Origin: Qingshengfaniella alkalisoli
GTDB lineage: Bacteria > Pseudomonadota > Alphaproteobacteria > Rhodobacterales > Rhodobacteraceae
Assembly: GCF_007855645.1 (NCBI RefSeq)
Contig: NZ_CP042261.1
Location: 2,003,501 to 2,067,500 of the forward strand
Direction: 5' to 3'
Length of the DNA: 64,000 bases
The notes below the pieces were generated by a model that saw only the letters and a program-made list of their open reading frames with translations, was not told the origin of the DNA and searched no databases. A program made the translations under genes and the position numbers. Shown here in pieces: positions 9,919-18,464 of the stretch. Numbering within the stretch: position 1 is the stretch's first letter; each line of letters opens with the position of its first letter.

Positions 9919-11769
9919 ATGCAGGCACGCGACAACAAGATAGGGGCGGATCGCCCCAAGATCGCCCAGTTGGACGACGCTGCGATCAACCGGATCGCGG
10001 CGGGTGAAGTCGTCGAGCGCCCCGCCTCAGCCGTCAAAGAGTTGGTTGAAAACGCGCTTGATGCGGGGGCGTCACGCATATCCGTCGATTACGCGGATGG
10101 CGGCAAGACACTGATCCGCATCACAGATGACGGCCACGGCATGTCAGCCGACGACTTGCCACTGGCCCTGTCCCGTCACGCAACCTCCAAAATCGACGGA
10201 TCGGACCTTCTGAACATCCACAGTTTTGGCTTTCGCGGCGAAGCGTTGCCCTCGCTCGGCGCGGTCGGGCGGCTGTCGCTCGCATCGCGTGTGGCCGGTG
10301 GCGATGGCGCGGTGCTGTCGGTGTCCGGAGGCCAGTCCGATCCGGTGCGCCCCATTGCCCTGCCCGTCGGAACGCGCGTTGAATTGCGCGATCTGTTTTA
10401 CGCCACACCCGCTCGCCTGAAGTTCCTGCGCACGGACCGCGCCGAGGCACAGGCCATTGGCGATGTCGTCAAGCGGCTGGCCATGGCGGAACCCTTCGTC
10501 AGCTTCATCCTGCGCGACGTATCGGGCGATGGCGACGGACGGGTCGTCTTTCGGGCGGATGCCGAATCCGGGGATCTGTTCGACGCGTTGCATGGCCGGC
10601 TATCGAAAGTCATCGGGCGCGACTTCGCAGAAAACGCGCTGCGTATCAGTGCTGAGCGCGAGGCGCTGTCCTTGACGGGGTACGCGGCGCTTCCAACCTA
10701 TTCGCGTGGCGCAGCGGTCGCCCAGTATCTGTTCGTCAACGGGCGGCCCGTTCGCGACCGAATGCTAACGGGTGCTCTGCGAGCCGCATACCAGGATTTC
10801 CTGAGCCGTGACCGCCACCCCGTCGCGGCGCTGTTCATCGATTGCCCCCCGACCAAGGTGGATGTGAATGTCCACCCGGCGAAATCCGAAGTGAGATTCC
10901 GCGATCCGGGCTTGGCAAGGGGCTTGATCGTATCAGCCTTGCGGCACGCGCTGGCAGAAGCGGGGCATCGATCCTCGACCACTGTTGCCGGTGCCACGCT
11001 GGGCGCGATGCGACCAGAGTCCACAACTGGCCCGGCCCGTATCTATCAGATGGACCGCCCGTCCCAGGCTGGACGAACGGTCAGCTACGCCGCGCAAGCC
11101 CCGGCTTGCGAAACTCCGGGTTTCGCCGAAGCCTCCGCGCCGTCCGCTCGGTTCGAAGCAGTGATCGAGCCCGAAAGCCAGCCGAACGATTTGCCATTGG
11201 GGGCCGCGCGTGCGCAGGTGCACGAGAACTACATCATCGCGCAGACAGAAGATGGCATGGTGATCGTGGATCAGCACGCTGCGCACGAACGTCTGGTCTA
11301 TGAAAAGCTGAAGCGCCAGATGGCCGAGAACGGAGTTCCCGCCCAGGCGCTGCTTATCCCCGAGATCGTCGAACTTGGCGCGAATGAAGCGACCCAACTT
11401 CTGGACCATGCAGACGTTTTGGCGAAAATGGGACTGACGCTGGAATCCTTCGGACCCGGCACGATCGCGGTGCGCGAAACGCCCGCGATCCTGGGTACCG
11501 TGAACGCCGAGGCGCTGTTGAAGGACATCCTCGATGAACTTGAAGACCAAAATGATAGCCAGCTCTTGCAGTCGAAGATCGAAGCTGTTCTGTCCCGCGT
11601 TGCCTGTCACGGCTCGATCCGCTCCGGTCGGCGCATGCAGGCTGACGAAATGAACGCATTGTTGCGCGAAATGGAAGCCACCCCTCATTCCGGCCAGTGC
11701 AACCATGGCCGTCCCACCTATGTCGAGCTGAAGCTCGCAGACATCGAACGCCTGTTTGGACGCACATGA
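9919..11769 (+). CDS. mutL: DNA mismatch repair protein MutL
   Basis: 616-residue mismatch-repair ATPase. The N-terminal GHKL domain shows [20 protein letters not shown] and the [14 protein letters not shown] motif. The C-terminal dimerisation domain contains [12 protein letters not shown], which fits the nicking-endonuclease consensus DQHA-x2-E-x4-E. It also has ACHGSIRSG and CNHGRPT, the other metal-site motifs of endonuclease-type MutL. So this MutL should nick DNA itself, as in organisms without MutH. The ATG at 9919 lies 41 bp after the M16 gene. Its stop overlaps the rmuC start. Confidence 0.96.
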   Translation: MQARDNKIGADRPKIAQLDDAAINRIAAGEVVERPASAVKELVENALDAGASRISVDYADGGKTLIRITDDGHGMSADDLPLALSRHATSKIDGSDLLNIHSFGFRGEALPSLGAVGRLSLASRVAGGDGAVLSVSGGQSDPVRPIALPVGTRVELRDLFYATPARLKFLRTDRAEAQAIGDVVKRLAMAEPFVSFILRDVSGDGDGRVVFRADAESGDLFDALHGRLSKVIGRDFAENALRISAEREALSLTGYAALPTYSRGAAVAQYLFVNGRPVRDRMLTGALRAAYQDFLSRDRHPVAALFIDCPPTKVDVNVHPAKSEVRFRDPGLARGLIVSALRHALAEAGHRSSTTVAGATLGAMRPESTTGPARIYQMDRPSQAGRTVSYAAQAPACETPGFAEASAPSARFEAVIEPESQPNDLPLGAARAQVHENYIIAQTEDGMVIVDQHAAHERLVYEKLKRQMAENGVPAQALLIPEIVELGANEATQLLDHADVLAKMGLTLESFGPGTIAVRETPAILGTVNAEALLKDILDELEDQNDSQLLQSKIEAVLSRVACHGSIRSGRRMQADEMNALLREMEATPHSGQCNHGRPTYVELKLADIERLFGRT

Positions 11770-12932
11770 TCGAAATCGCCGGACAACCCGTTTCCCTAAC
11801 TGACCCGCTCGTGCTGATTGTCGGCGGGGTGATGATCGCTGTGCTCGGGCTTTTGCTGATGGCGGTTCGGACGGGCAATCGGTCTGCACAACTGATGACG
11901 CCGCTTGCGGATGAACTGATGCGTCTGGGCCGCCGCGTCGAAGATGTCTCCAACGCCCAGCAACAACTGACTGGCGGTCTGACCCATGTGTCCGAGGCAC
12001 AGGCCGCCGCTCAATCGCAGATGCTGACGACCATGGAAAAGCGACTTGAAGAGGTGACCCGCGCCATGGGCGACAGCCTGCATGGTACAGCAACCCGCAC
12101 GGCGCGATCCCTGGGTGAATTGCAGCAGCGGCTGGAAACCATCGACAAGGCGCAGACCAATATCGAAAAGCTGTCGGGCGATGTGCTGGGGCTGCAGGAT
12201 ATTCTGTCGAACAAGCAAACGCGCGGGGCGTTCGGGGAAATCCAGCTCAATGACATCGTGTCCAAGGCGTTGCCGCCGGCCAGCTACAGCTTCCAGACAA
12301 CGCTTTCCAATGGCAAGCGCGCGGATTGCGTGATCCATATGCCGAACCCACCCGGCCCTATCGTGATCGACAGCAAGTTTCCGCTGGAAGCCTATGAAGC
12401 GCTGCGCAACGCCGTGACCGATGCTGAACGTCAGCAGGCGGCACGCGCGATGCGAACGGCGGTAAAGGCACATATCAAGGCGATTGCCGAGAAATACATC
12501 ATCGAGGGTGAAACAGCCGATGGCGCGCTGATGTTCCTGCCATCAGAGGCAGTCTATGCCGAGCTTCATGCCAGCTTCGGCGATGTGGTGCGCGACGGCT
12601 TCGCCGCCCGCGTCTGGATCGTGTCGCCGACCACCTGCATGGCCACGTTGAACACGCTGCGCGCTGTTCTGAAAGACGTCCGTATGCGCGAACAGGCAGG
12701 GATCATTCGCAAGGAGCTTGCCCTTCTGATCGGGGACGTGACGCGCCTTGGCGACCGGGTGGACAATCTGGACCGCCATTTCGGGCAGGCACGCAAGGAC
12801 ATCGAATCCATCCGCACCAGCGCCGACAAGGCCACGCGGCGCGCCAAGCGGATGGACGACTTCGACTTCCAGGGCGTGGAAACGGACCCATCACAAGACG
12901 TTGTCCGTATTGTCCGGGGTGGATCAGACTAG
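11766..12932 (+). CDS. rmuC: DNA recombination protein RmuC homologue
   Basis: 388-residue RmuC-family protein, linked in E. coli to limiting inversions at short repeats. It has one N-terminal transmembrane helix ([20 protein letters not shown]), a coiled coil (about 40-130) and a restriction-endonuclease-like core with [11 protein letters not shown] and [16 protein letters not shown]. The IDSKFPLE segment carries the nuclease-type Asp and Lys. The ATG at 11766 overlaps the mutL stop by 4 bp, giving a DNA-repair gene pair. It converges on the GNAT gene with a 44-bp gap and no clear hairpin. Confidence 0.92.
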   Translation: MIEIAGQPVSLTDPLVLIVGGVMIAVLGLLLMAVRTGNRSAQLMTPLADELMRLGRRVEDVSNAQQQLTGGLTHVSEAQAAAQSQMLTTMEKRLEEVTRAMGDSLHGTATRTARSLGELQQRLETIDKAQTNIEKLSGDVLGLQDILSNKQTRGAFGEIQLNDIVSKALPPASYSFQTTLSNGKRADCVIHMPNPPGPIVIDSKFPLEAYEALRNAVTDAERQQAARAMRTAVKAHIKAIAEKYIIEGETADGALMFLPSEAVYAELHASFGDVVRDGFAARVWIVSPTTCMATLNTLRAVLKDVRMREQAGIIRKELALLIGDVTRLGDRVDNLDRHFGQARKDIESIRTSADKATRRAKRMDDFDFQGVETDPSQDVVRIVRGGSD

Positions 12933-12976
12933 TCGCGGATTGCGCGGCATTGCAGGGCTGGAAAACACTGAGGCCG

Positions 12977-13531
12977 TCAGGTCAGCGCGATCCGGTAAAG
13001 CAGCATTTCGCTGTCTCCGTGACGTCCGGGCTTATGCGTCGCGCCCACCAAGACACTGCCATTCGCCTCCATCACCTTCTGTGATGGAATGTTGTCATGC
13101 TCAGTCGTCAACTCGACATAGGGCAAGCCCAGCGGGCGCACCTCGTCCAGAAGCAAGGCCAGTGCGTGTCGTGCATACCCCTGACCACGCCGCCACGGGA
13201 CAACCGTATAACCGATATGGCCATGGCAGTAGGAGGGCAGTTCTGCACCACCCGGCTGCCAGCGAAATCCGACGCTGCCGCAGAACCCGTCGTCCCAGAT
13301 CCAGCGATTGAAACCGGGCAGGCGCGGCACCTTCGATCCGTCTGGCAGGGTCACGGGCGCGCCTTTGCCGTCCATGTCGTCAAGGGTCGCTACATAGGCC
13401 GCCGCGTCTTCGGAAATCGCTGACAGGATTTCCTGCGACGCTTCGGGGCGCAGGTTGTTCGGTGACCAGCCCTTCGACAGGGCATCACGGAAGCCATCCA
13501 GATGGGCAAGGTCGGGCTTGATCAGTTGCAT
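12977..13531 (-). CDS. GNAT family N-acetyltransferase
   Basis: 184-residue acetyl-CoA-dependent N-acetyltransferase of the GNAT fold. The acetyl-CoA loop is VVPWRRGQGYARHALALL (motif A, RxxGxA), followed by LPYVELTTEHDNIPSQKVME, which is motif B with the conserved Asn. The acceptor substrate is unknown. The start at 13531 (MQLIKPD) fits the family better than the 20-residue longer version, although the ribosome-binding site is weak. It is divergent from the dienelactone hydrolase gene. Confidence 0.85.
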   Translation of the reverse strand: MQLIKPDLAHLDGFRDALSKGWSPNNLRPEASQEILSAISEDAAAYVATLDDMDGKGAPVTLPDGSKVPRLPGFNRWIWDDGFCGSVGFRWQPGGAELPSYCHGHIGYTVVPWRRGQGYARHALALLLDEVRPLGLPYVELTTEHDNIPSQKVMEANGSVLVGATHKPGRHGDSEMLLYRIALT

Positions 13532-13647
13532 CACGCCACAAAGCAGGATGGCGGGGGAAAGCGCAAGAGTGAAGCGGCGCGACCAAGCCAATGTCGAAAT
13601 GCTTGATCACGGAAAACTGAGCCCCCCACCCCGACAATTGCCCTAAA

Positions 13648-13669
13648 GTAAATGCGCGAGTCCATTTAC
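13648..13669. promoter_or_regulatory. Inverted repeat GTAAATG-N8-CATTTAC before the dienelactone hydrolase gene
   Basis: Perfect 7-bp arms separated by eight bases end 18 bp before the ATG at 13688, just upstream of its GGGAGGG Shine-Dalgarno. It lies in the 156-bp divergent gap with the GNAT gene. It could be a dimeric repressor operator or a 5'-leader hairpin. No regulator gene is adjacent. Confidence 0.4.
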
Positions 13670-13687
13670 CGACGGGAGGGCATACAC

Positions 13688-14575
13688 ATGAACCGTATGA
13701 CGGCGAAAGACTTCGATCAGGAATTGCTGGAACTCTATGATTTCTACGCACATGGGCACATCACGAAGCGCGAATTTCTCGACCGCGCAAGCAAGTTTGC
13801 CGTGGGCGGCTTGACCGCCGTAGCCCTGTTGAACATGCTCAAGCCCAACTATGCGTTGGCCGAGCAGGTGTCATTCAATGACCCAGACATTACGCCGGAA
13901 TATATCACGTACGATTCCCCGAACGGCAACGGCGAGGTACGCGGCTATCTGGTGAAGCCCGCTAATGTCGAAGGTCCGTTGCCCGCTGTGCTGGTCGTCC
14001 ACGAAAACCGTGGCCTGAACCCATATATCGAAGATGTGGCCCGCCGGGTTGCAAAAGCTGGCTTCATGGCGCTGGCGCCAGATGGTCTGACCTCAATGGG
14101 CGGGTATCCGGGCAATGACGAAGAAGGCCGCGAATTGCAGCGGCAGGTTGACCCGGAAAAGCTGATGAACGACTTCTTCGCCGGGTTCGAACACCTGATG
14201 AACCGGGACGACTCAACCAGCAAGGTGGGTGCTGTGGGCTTCTGCTATGGCGGCGGTGTCTGCAACGCGCTGGCCGTGGCCTATCCGGAGATGAGCGCAT
14301 CGGTTCCCTTCTACGGGCGCCAAGCCGCCGCCGAAGACGTTCCAAAGATCGAAGCGCCACTACTGCTCCAGTACGCGGGACTGGACGAACGGATAAACGA
14401 AGGCTGGCCCGCCTACGAAAAGGCCCTGCAGGAACATGGCAAGACCTACGAGGCCCATATCTATGAAGGCGTGAACCACGGCTTCCACAACGATTCCACG
14501 CCGCGCTATGATGAAGCTGCGGCCGAACTTGCCTGGTCACGCACGATCGACTGGTTCAACACCCATATGACCTGA
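13688..14575 (+). CDS. Dienelactone hydrolase family protein (YghX-like)
   Basis: 295-residue alpha/beta hydrolase. The triad is visible: nucleophile Cys in GFCYGGGVC, Asp in YAGLDERIN and His in GVNHGFH. The oxyanion segment is [18 protein letters not shown]. The N-terminal region [12 protein letters not shown] followed by a hydrophobic stretch ending NYALA resembles a Tat-type signal, but with Lys-Arg rather than twin Arg. A periplasmic location is therefore plausible, not certain. The ATG at 13688 follows GGGAGGG; an in-frame upstream start (13652) lies inside the inverted repeat. The substrate is unknown. Confidence 0.88.
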   Translation: MNRMTAKDFDQELLELYDFYAHGHITKREFLDRASKFAVGGLTAVALLNMLKPNYALAEQVSFNDPDITPEYITYDSPNGNGEVRGYLVKPANVEGPLPAVLVVHENRGLNPYIEDVARRVAKAGFMALAPDGLTSMGGYPGNDEEGRELQRQVDPEKLMNDFFAGFEHLMNRDDSTSKVGAVGFCYGGGVCNALAVAYPEMSASVPFYGRQAAAEDVPKIEAPLLLQYAGLDERINEGWPAYEKALQEHGKTYEAHIYEGVNHGFHNDSTPRYDEAAAELAWSRTIDWFNTHMT

Positions 14576-14578
14576 CCG

Positions 14579-14836
14579 TCAGCCGTCCTGTCCGTTGGGG
14601 TTCTGGGCGCGGAAGTAGTCCCAGGCGTCAACCTCTCGCCCGTCGGGCAGGATGCAGACACCGACTTGGCCGCCTTCGGTGTCACGGATTTCATGGCGTC
14701 CGCCACTCTCGATGCAGTAGACAGCGGCGGGGTTGGTGCCTGCGCTGCCGCCGACCGTATCTGTCGCCTGTAATTCTTCGCAAGCGGTCAGCATCGGGGT
14801 CGCCGCCAGCGCCACGTATTTCACAGCGTTTTTCAT
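14579..14836 (-). CDS. DUF333 domain lipoprotein
   Basis: 85-residue predicted lipoprotein. It has a short signal peptide with a lipobox-like LTAC, then a DUF333 domain (NPAAVYCIESGGRHEIRD, VCILPDGREVDAWDYFR). DUF333 proteins are small, often annotated as putative hemolysins, with no proven activity. The start at 14836 has GGAGG six bases upstream; the frame is open much further, but that part overlaps the ArsR gene. It converges on the dienelactone hydrolase with only 3 bp between stops. Confidence 0.82.
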   Translation of the reverse strand: MKNAVKYVALAATPMLTACEELQATDTVGGSAGTNPAAVYCIESGGRHEIRDTEGGQVGVCILPDGREVDAWDYFRAQNPNGQDG

Positions 14837-14886
14837 CGATCCTCCGCGTTCAGCCCAACCGCAGCCTAATCGCGGGAAGGCACGCG

Positions 14887-15225
14887 TCAAGTGTCGCCAT
14901 CCGCCTCGGCATGCGCCTTCAAGCGGGACAACGCGTCTTCCCACTGGCTGGCAACCATATCCAGATACTCCCGCGTTCCGGTCAGCGGCTCGGGCGTCCA
15001 ACGGTAGCGGGCTTCCCGTCCCTCACGACGAAATTCGACCAGCCCGGCACCTTCCAGCACCTTCAGGTGCTTCGTCACCCCTTGCCGCGTGATCGGCACG
15101 ACGTTGGCGAGGTCGGAAATCGACCTCGCCTGACCATCCTTCATGATCTCGATCAGGCGCAGGCGGGTGATGTCCGCCAGCGCCGCGAAGATATCGGCCT
15201 GGGCCTCAAGAGTTCTGTTCGACAT
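14887..15225 (-). CDS. ArsR-family winged-helix transcriptional regulator
   Basis: 112-residue DNA-binding protein. The winged helix spans about 10-85, with recognition segment PITRQGVTKHLKVLEGAGLV and wing EFRREGREARYRW. No metal-binding Cys pair is seen, so it is not an arsenic sensor by sequence. It overlaps the end of the upstream SRPBCC gene by 20 bp, so the two are one transcript. ArsR-SRPBCC (AHSA1) pairs are common and usually autoregulated. Two GCAAC-N6-GTTGC sites before the SRPBCC gene are the likely operators. Confidence 0.92.
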   Translation of the reverse strand: MSNRTLEAQADIFAALADITRLRLIEIMKDGQARSISDLANVVPITRQGVTKHLKVLEGAGLVEFRREGREARYRWTPEPLTGTREYLDMVASQWEDALSRLKAHAEADGDT

Positions 15226-15691
15226 AAGCCTTTATGCGTTCCATCTGGAATTCCCACCCACCTGTGTTCTTCCGAAGCGCCAGATCCCTGCGATCTTCGG
15301 GTATCCGTTCGAAGCCGCTTTCGACAACGGTCAGCTTGGTGCCTTCCGCGACTTCTTCAAGTCGGAATTCGACAAGCGTGGGTTCTTCCCTGGAATAGTC
15401 GTGATCGGGGTCAACCGCATAGGGGTGCCAAGTGTAGGAAAACCGGTTCGGCTTTTCCATGTCTCGGATCGTTGCAGCGAACGACAGCCCCTTTTCGCTG
15501 TTTTCGCATCCGCTGTCATTGCTGCTCATGGTGAATGTCACCTCCTTGCCCGGCTCAAACGGACCACTCATTTTCGCCCCGAACCAATCGCCGAACCGAG
15601 CATGGTCCGTCAGCGCCTGCCACACCCGTTCAACGGATGCGTCGATGATCGTCGATTTCTCGATCGTGTCTGTCATGGTAATTTGTGTCAT
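15206..15691 (-). CDS. SRPBCC (AHSA1-type START-fold) family protein
   Basis: 161-residue ligand-binding-fold protein of the Aha1 C-terminal/AHSA1 group. Recognisable parts are IDASVERVWQALTDHARFGDWF at the N-terminus and TKLTVVESGFERIP, then a long C-terminal helix (WEFQMERIKAYVEQ). Ligand and role are unknown. The ATG at 15691 has a strong TAGGAGG; the reading can extend to 15739, but that would bypass it. It is the first gene of a two-gene operon with the overlapping ArsR gene, whose product probably represses it. Confidence 0.9.
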   Translation of the reverse strand: MTQITMTDTIEKSTIIDASVERVWQALTDHARFGDWFGAKMSGPFEPGKEVTFTMSSNDSGCENSEKGLSFAATIRDMEKPNRFSYTWHPYAVDPDHDYSREEPTLVEFRLEEVAEGTKLTVVESGFERIPEDRRDLALRKNTGGWEFQMERIKAYVEQNS

Positions 15692-15692
15692 A

Positions 15693-15712
15693 ATGCAACC
15701 TCCTAGTTGCAT
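15693..15712 (-). promoter_or_regulatory. Proximal operator-like palindrome enclosing the Shine-Dalgarno of the SRPBCC gene
   Basis: On the coding (minus) strand this reads ATGCAAC-TAGGAG-GTTGCAT, with 7-bp perfect arms. The six-base spacer is most of the Shine-Dalgarno itself. It lies directly downstream of a possible -10 (TTATAT) that is 17 bp from a -35-like TTGCTC. Repressor binding would block initiation. In RNA the same arms could form a hairpin with the ribosome-binding site in its loop. Confidence 0.6.
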
Positions 15713-15735
15713 ATAAACGCGAACAACCGATTCGA

Positions 15736-15751
15736 GCAACCATTTAGTTGC
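15736..15751 (-). promoter_or_regulatory. Distal operator-like palindrome, GCAAC-N6-GTTGC
   Basis: Second copy of the GCAAC-N6-GTTGC pattern with the same six-base spacer. It is centred about 41 bp from the proximal copy, close to four helical turns, and overlaps the candidate -35 element. The repeated pattern with helical phasing supports ArsR-dimer binding at both sites. Confidence 0.55.
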
Positions 15752-15819
15752 GCATTAGATCGCTTTGCACCCGGCACGCAGTCTGACTAGTTTGACGACA
15801 ACTGTGGAAAGACGGGCCG

Positions 15820-16242
15820 ATGCTAGAAATCAACGACCAGATCACAATTCAGGACTGGGAACTGACAGAGCAGTTCACGCGCTCTTCCGGCCCCGGGGGG
15901 CAGAACGTGAACAAGGTTTCCACAGCCGTCGAATTGCGGTTCGAGGCCGCCCGCAGCCCCAACCTGCCCGCGCCCGTGAAAAACCGGCTGAAACGTATCG
16001 CGGGCAGCCGCTGGACAACCGACGGCGCCGTTTTGATCCGCGTCGAAGACACCCGCAGCCAGGTCCGCAACCGGGAAATAGCGCGCGACCGGATGACAGA
16101 GCTCATTCGTCGCGCGACAATCAAACCCAAGCGCCGTATACCCACAAAGCCCACCAAGGGCAGCGTCAAACGCAGGCTCGCCGCAAAGACGCAGCGCGGT
16201 GAAATCAAGAACTTACGAGGAAAGGTCGAGCGGGATGACTGA
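15820..16242 (+). CDS. arfB: Alternative ribosome-rescue factor / peptidyl-tRNA hydrolase ArfB
   Basis: 140-residue release-factor-like hydrolase that frees peptidyl-tRNA from stalled ribosomes. The catalytic GGQ (residues 26-28) sits in SSGPGGQNVNKVSTAVELR. The basic C-terminal tail (RRATIKPKRRIPTKPTKGSV and beyond) is the part that enters the empty mRNA channel in ArfB/ICT1. There is no codon-recognition domain, as expected. The gene overlaps the following aminotransferase by 8 bp, suggesting translational coupling. Confidence 0.95.
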   Translation: MLEINDQITIQDWELTEQFTRSSGPGGQNVNKVSTAVELRFEAARSPNLPAPVKNRLKRIAGSRWTTDGAVLIRVEDTRSQVRNREIARDRMTELIRRATIKPKRRIPTKPTKGSVKRRLAAKTQRGEIKNLRGKVERDD

Positions 16243-17506
16243 AACCATGCTGGCGCGGCGCGAACGGCTGATGGGGCCGAACGTGCCGACCTTCTATGAC
16301 GAGCCGGTGCATATCGTACGCGGCGAAGGTGTGTGGCTGTGGGACGCGGACGGCAAGCGCTATCTCGACTGCTACAACAACGTGCCGCATGTGGGACATT
16401 GTCATCCGAAAGTTGTCGAAGCGATCAGCCGTCAGGCCAGCACGCTGAACACCCACACCCGTTATTTGCATGGCGGCATCCTCGATTACATCGACCGGCT
16501 GACGGGGATGATCGGGCACGACCTGACGCAGATGATCCTTGTCTGCACCGGGTCCGAGGCCAATGACATTGCGCTTCGCATGGCACAAGCGATGACAGGC
16601 AAGATCGGCATCATTGCCACGGACAACACCTATCACGGCAACACGCTGGCGACCTCGCACCTGTCCACACGCCGCCCGCCCATCGGCGGCTATCCTGCCC
16701 ATGTCCGGCTGGTTCCCGCGCCCGACACCGTCCGGCCCATTGGCGGCACGCTGGAAGGTCAGGCACAGGCGTTCGCCGACAGTATCGCGCAGGCCATCCG
16801 GGAACTCGAAGATACCGGTATCGGCTTTTCCGGCATGATGCTGTGTCCCGCCTTCGCAAATGAAGGCCTGCCCGCGCTGGAACCCGGCTTCTTCGATCCG
16901 GCCGAAAAGGTCATCCGCGACGCGGGAGGCCTGATTCTGTGCGACGAAGTTCAGCCCGGTTTCGGGCGTTTAGGCAGTCACCTTTGGGGCCACGAAAGAC
17001 TCGGCTTCACCCCCGATGTCGTCACCGTCGGCAAGCCCATGGCAAACGGCCACCCCGTCGCGGGCGTGCTGGCGCGGCCCGACATCATGTCCGCCTTCCG
17101 CACGGCCTTTGGTTATTTCAATACATTCGGCGGCAATCCGGTCAGCTGTGTGGCCGCGATGGCAACGCTCGACGTGCTGGAAGAAGAAGGTCTGCAACAA
17201 GACGCGCTGGAAACCGGCGCCTACGCACTGGATCGACTGAAGGCGATCGAGCACCCGCTGAAAGCCGAAGCGCGCGGTCTGGGCCTGTTCTTCGGGCTGG
17301 AGTTCGTGCTGGATGACGGATCACCCGCCACCGATTTCGCCGCCCAGGTGGTCGAGGAAATGCGCCGCCGCGGTGTCCTATTGAACCGTATCGGGCGCCA
17401 CATGAACACGCTGAAAATGCGCCCACCGCTGCCCTTCAACCGCGAACATGCCGATCTGGCAATCGACACTTTGGAAGAGGCGCTGAAGGTGGTGCCGCAT
17501 GAATGA
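16235..17506 (+). CDS. Class III PLP aminotransferase (possible phospho-lyase)
   Basis: 423-residue PLP enzyme of the class III (ornithine/AGXT2) group. Visible are the phosphate-binding CTGSEANDIALRMAQ, the ILCDEVQPGFGRLG motif with the PLP-pyridine Asp, and VVTVGKPMANG with Schiff-base Lys267. It overlaps the following kinase gene by 8 bp. The AGXT2L1/AGXT2L2 enzymes of this family are not transaminases but phospho-lyases that act on phosphoethanolamine or phosphohydroxylysine made by a partner kinase. The pairing here suggests the same, without identifying the substrate. Confidence 0.9.
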   Translation: MTETMLARRERLMGPNVPTFYDEPVHIVRGEGVWLWDADGKRYLDCYNNVPHVGHCHPKVVEAISRQASTLNTHTRYLHGGILDYIDRLTGMIGHDLTQMILVCTGSEANDIALRMAQAMTGKIGIIATDNTYHGNTLATSHLSTRRPPIGGYPAHVRLVPAPDTVRPIGGTLEGQAQAFADSIAQAIRELEDTGIGFSGMMLCPAFANEGLPALEPGFFDPAEKVIRDAGGLILCDEVQPGFGRLGSHLWGHERLGFTPDVVTVGKPMANGHPVAGVLARPDIMSAFRTAFGYFNTFGGNPVSCVAAMATLDVLEEEGLQQDALETGAYALDRLKAIEHPLKAEARGLGLFFGLEFVLDDGSPATDFAAQVVEEMRRRGVLLNRIGRHMNTLKMRPPLPFNREHADLAIDTLEEALKVVPHE

Positions 17507-18464
17507 CGCCGAAGCACTGGACCGGGCGGCCCGGGCGGCAGAAGCGTGGGGCGGGCTGGCAACGCCGCCCCGTCTGATCGTCAATCGTGAGAACGCGGTT
17601 TTCGACGTCACGCTGGCGAGCGGTCAGCGCGCAGCGTTGCGGCTGCACCGTCCCGGATACCAATCGCCCGAGACCATCATTTCCGAACTGCGGTGGACCG
17701 AAGCGCTGGCCGATGCGGGCTTCCCCTGCCCTTGGCCGCAGCGCACTGTTGACGGTGGTTTCATCCATACGCCGGATGACGGCGGACCGATTGCCTCTGT
17801 GGTGCTTTGGGTGCCAGGCGAAGAAATCGGCGCGATGGGCGAACAGTTTGGCGGCACGGCGGACGAACAGACCGGTCTCTACCGCAGGCTGGGCGGGCTT
17901 CTGGCCGATCTGCATCTGACGTCGGACTCGACCGCGCCTACGGATCTGACCCGCCATGCATGGGACATTGATGCGTTTTGCTCCGATACCCCCCTGTGGG
18001 GCCGCTTCTGGGAAAACCCGTCGCTGACACCCAAGGAATCGCAGTTTCTGCTGACAGCCCGAGATGATGCGCGTGACCGGCTGACGAAGCGGGGAACCGA
18101 TGGTTACGGTCTGATTCACGCCGATGTGCTGCAGGAAAACGTTTTGCGCGATGGGCGGCAACTTTACCTGATCGACTTCGATGATGGCGGCTTTGGCTAC
18201 CGGCTGTATGACCTCGGCACCGCCCTGATCCAGCATGAGGGCCAGCCGAATTTCGACGCCCTGAAAGCCGCGATGATCGACGGCTACCGGGCCGAGGGCG
18301 GCACACTGACGGACGATGACGCCGCAGAGATCGACCTGTTCGTGATGCTGCGCGGTCTGGCCTCGACCGGCTGGGTCATGTCGCGGGCCGCGCCGGACGA
18401 CACGAAGCAGCGAACCTATGCCGAACGCGGGCTGCGCACAGCGCGGCGATGGCTGGATCGTTAA
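17499..18464 (+). CDS. APH/choline-kinase-fold phosphotransferase
   Basis: 321-residue small-molecule kinase of the aminoglycoside-phosphotransferase fold. The catalytic loop is LIHADVLQENVL and the metal-binding segment is LIDFDDGGFGYRLYDLGTA. The family includes homoserine, choline, ethanolamine and hydroxylysine kinases. The ATG overlaps the aminotransferase stop by 8 bp, so the products are probably made together and act in one pathway. Its TAA stop shares the palindrome TTAA with the stop of the convergent pncB. Confidence 0.88.
   Translation: MNDAEALDRAARAAEAWGGLATPPRLIVNRENAVFDVTLASGQRAALRLHRPGYQSPETIISELRWTEALADAGFPCPWPQRTVDGGFIHTPDDGGPIASVVLWVPGEEIGAMGEQFGGTADEQTGLYRRLGGLLADLHLTSDSTAPTDLTRHAWDIDAFCSDTPLWGRFWENPSLTPKESQFLLTARDDARDRLTKRGTDGYGLIHADVLQENVLRDGRQLYLIDFDDGGFGYRLYDLGTALIQHEGQPNFDALKAAMIDGYRAEGGTLTDDDAAEIDLFVMLRGLASTGWVMSRAAPDDTKQRTYAERGLRTARRWLDR

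Noticed and set aside
10933-12093. A 386-codon minus-strand open frame
   Set aside because: Antisense to mutL and the rmuC start; biased composition without any motif.
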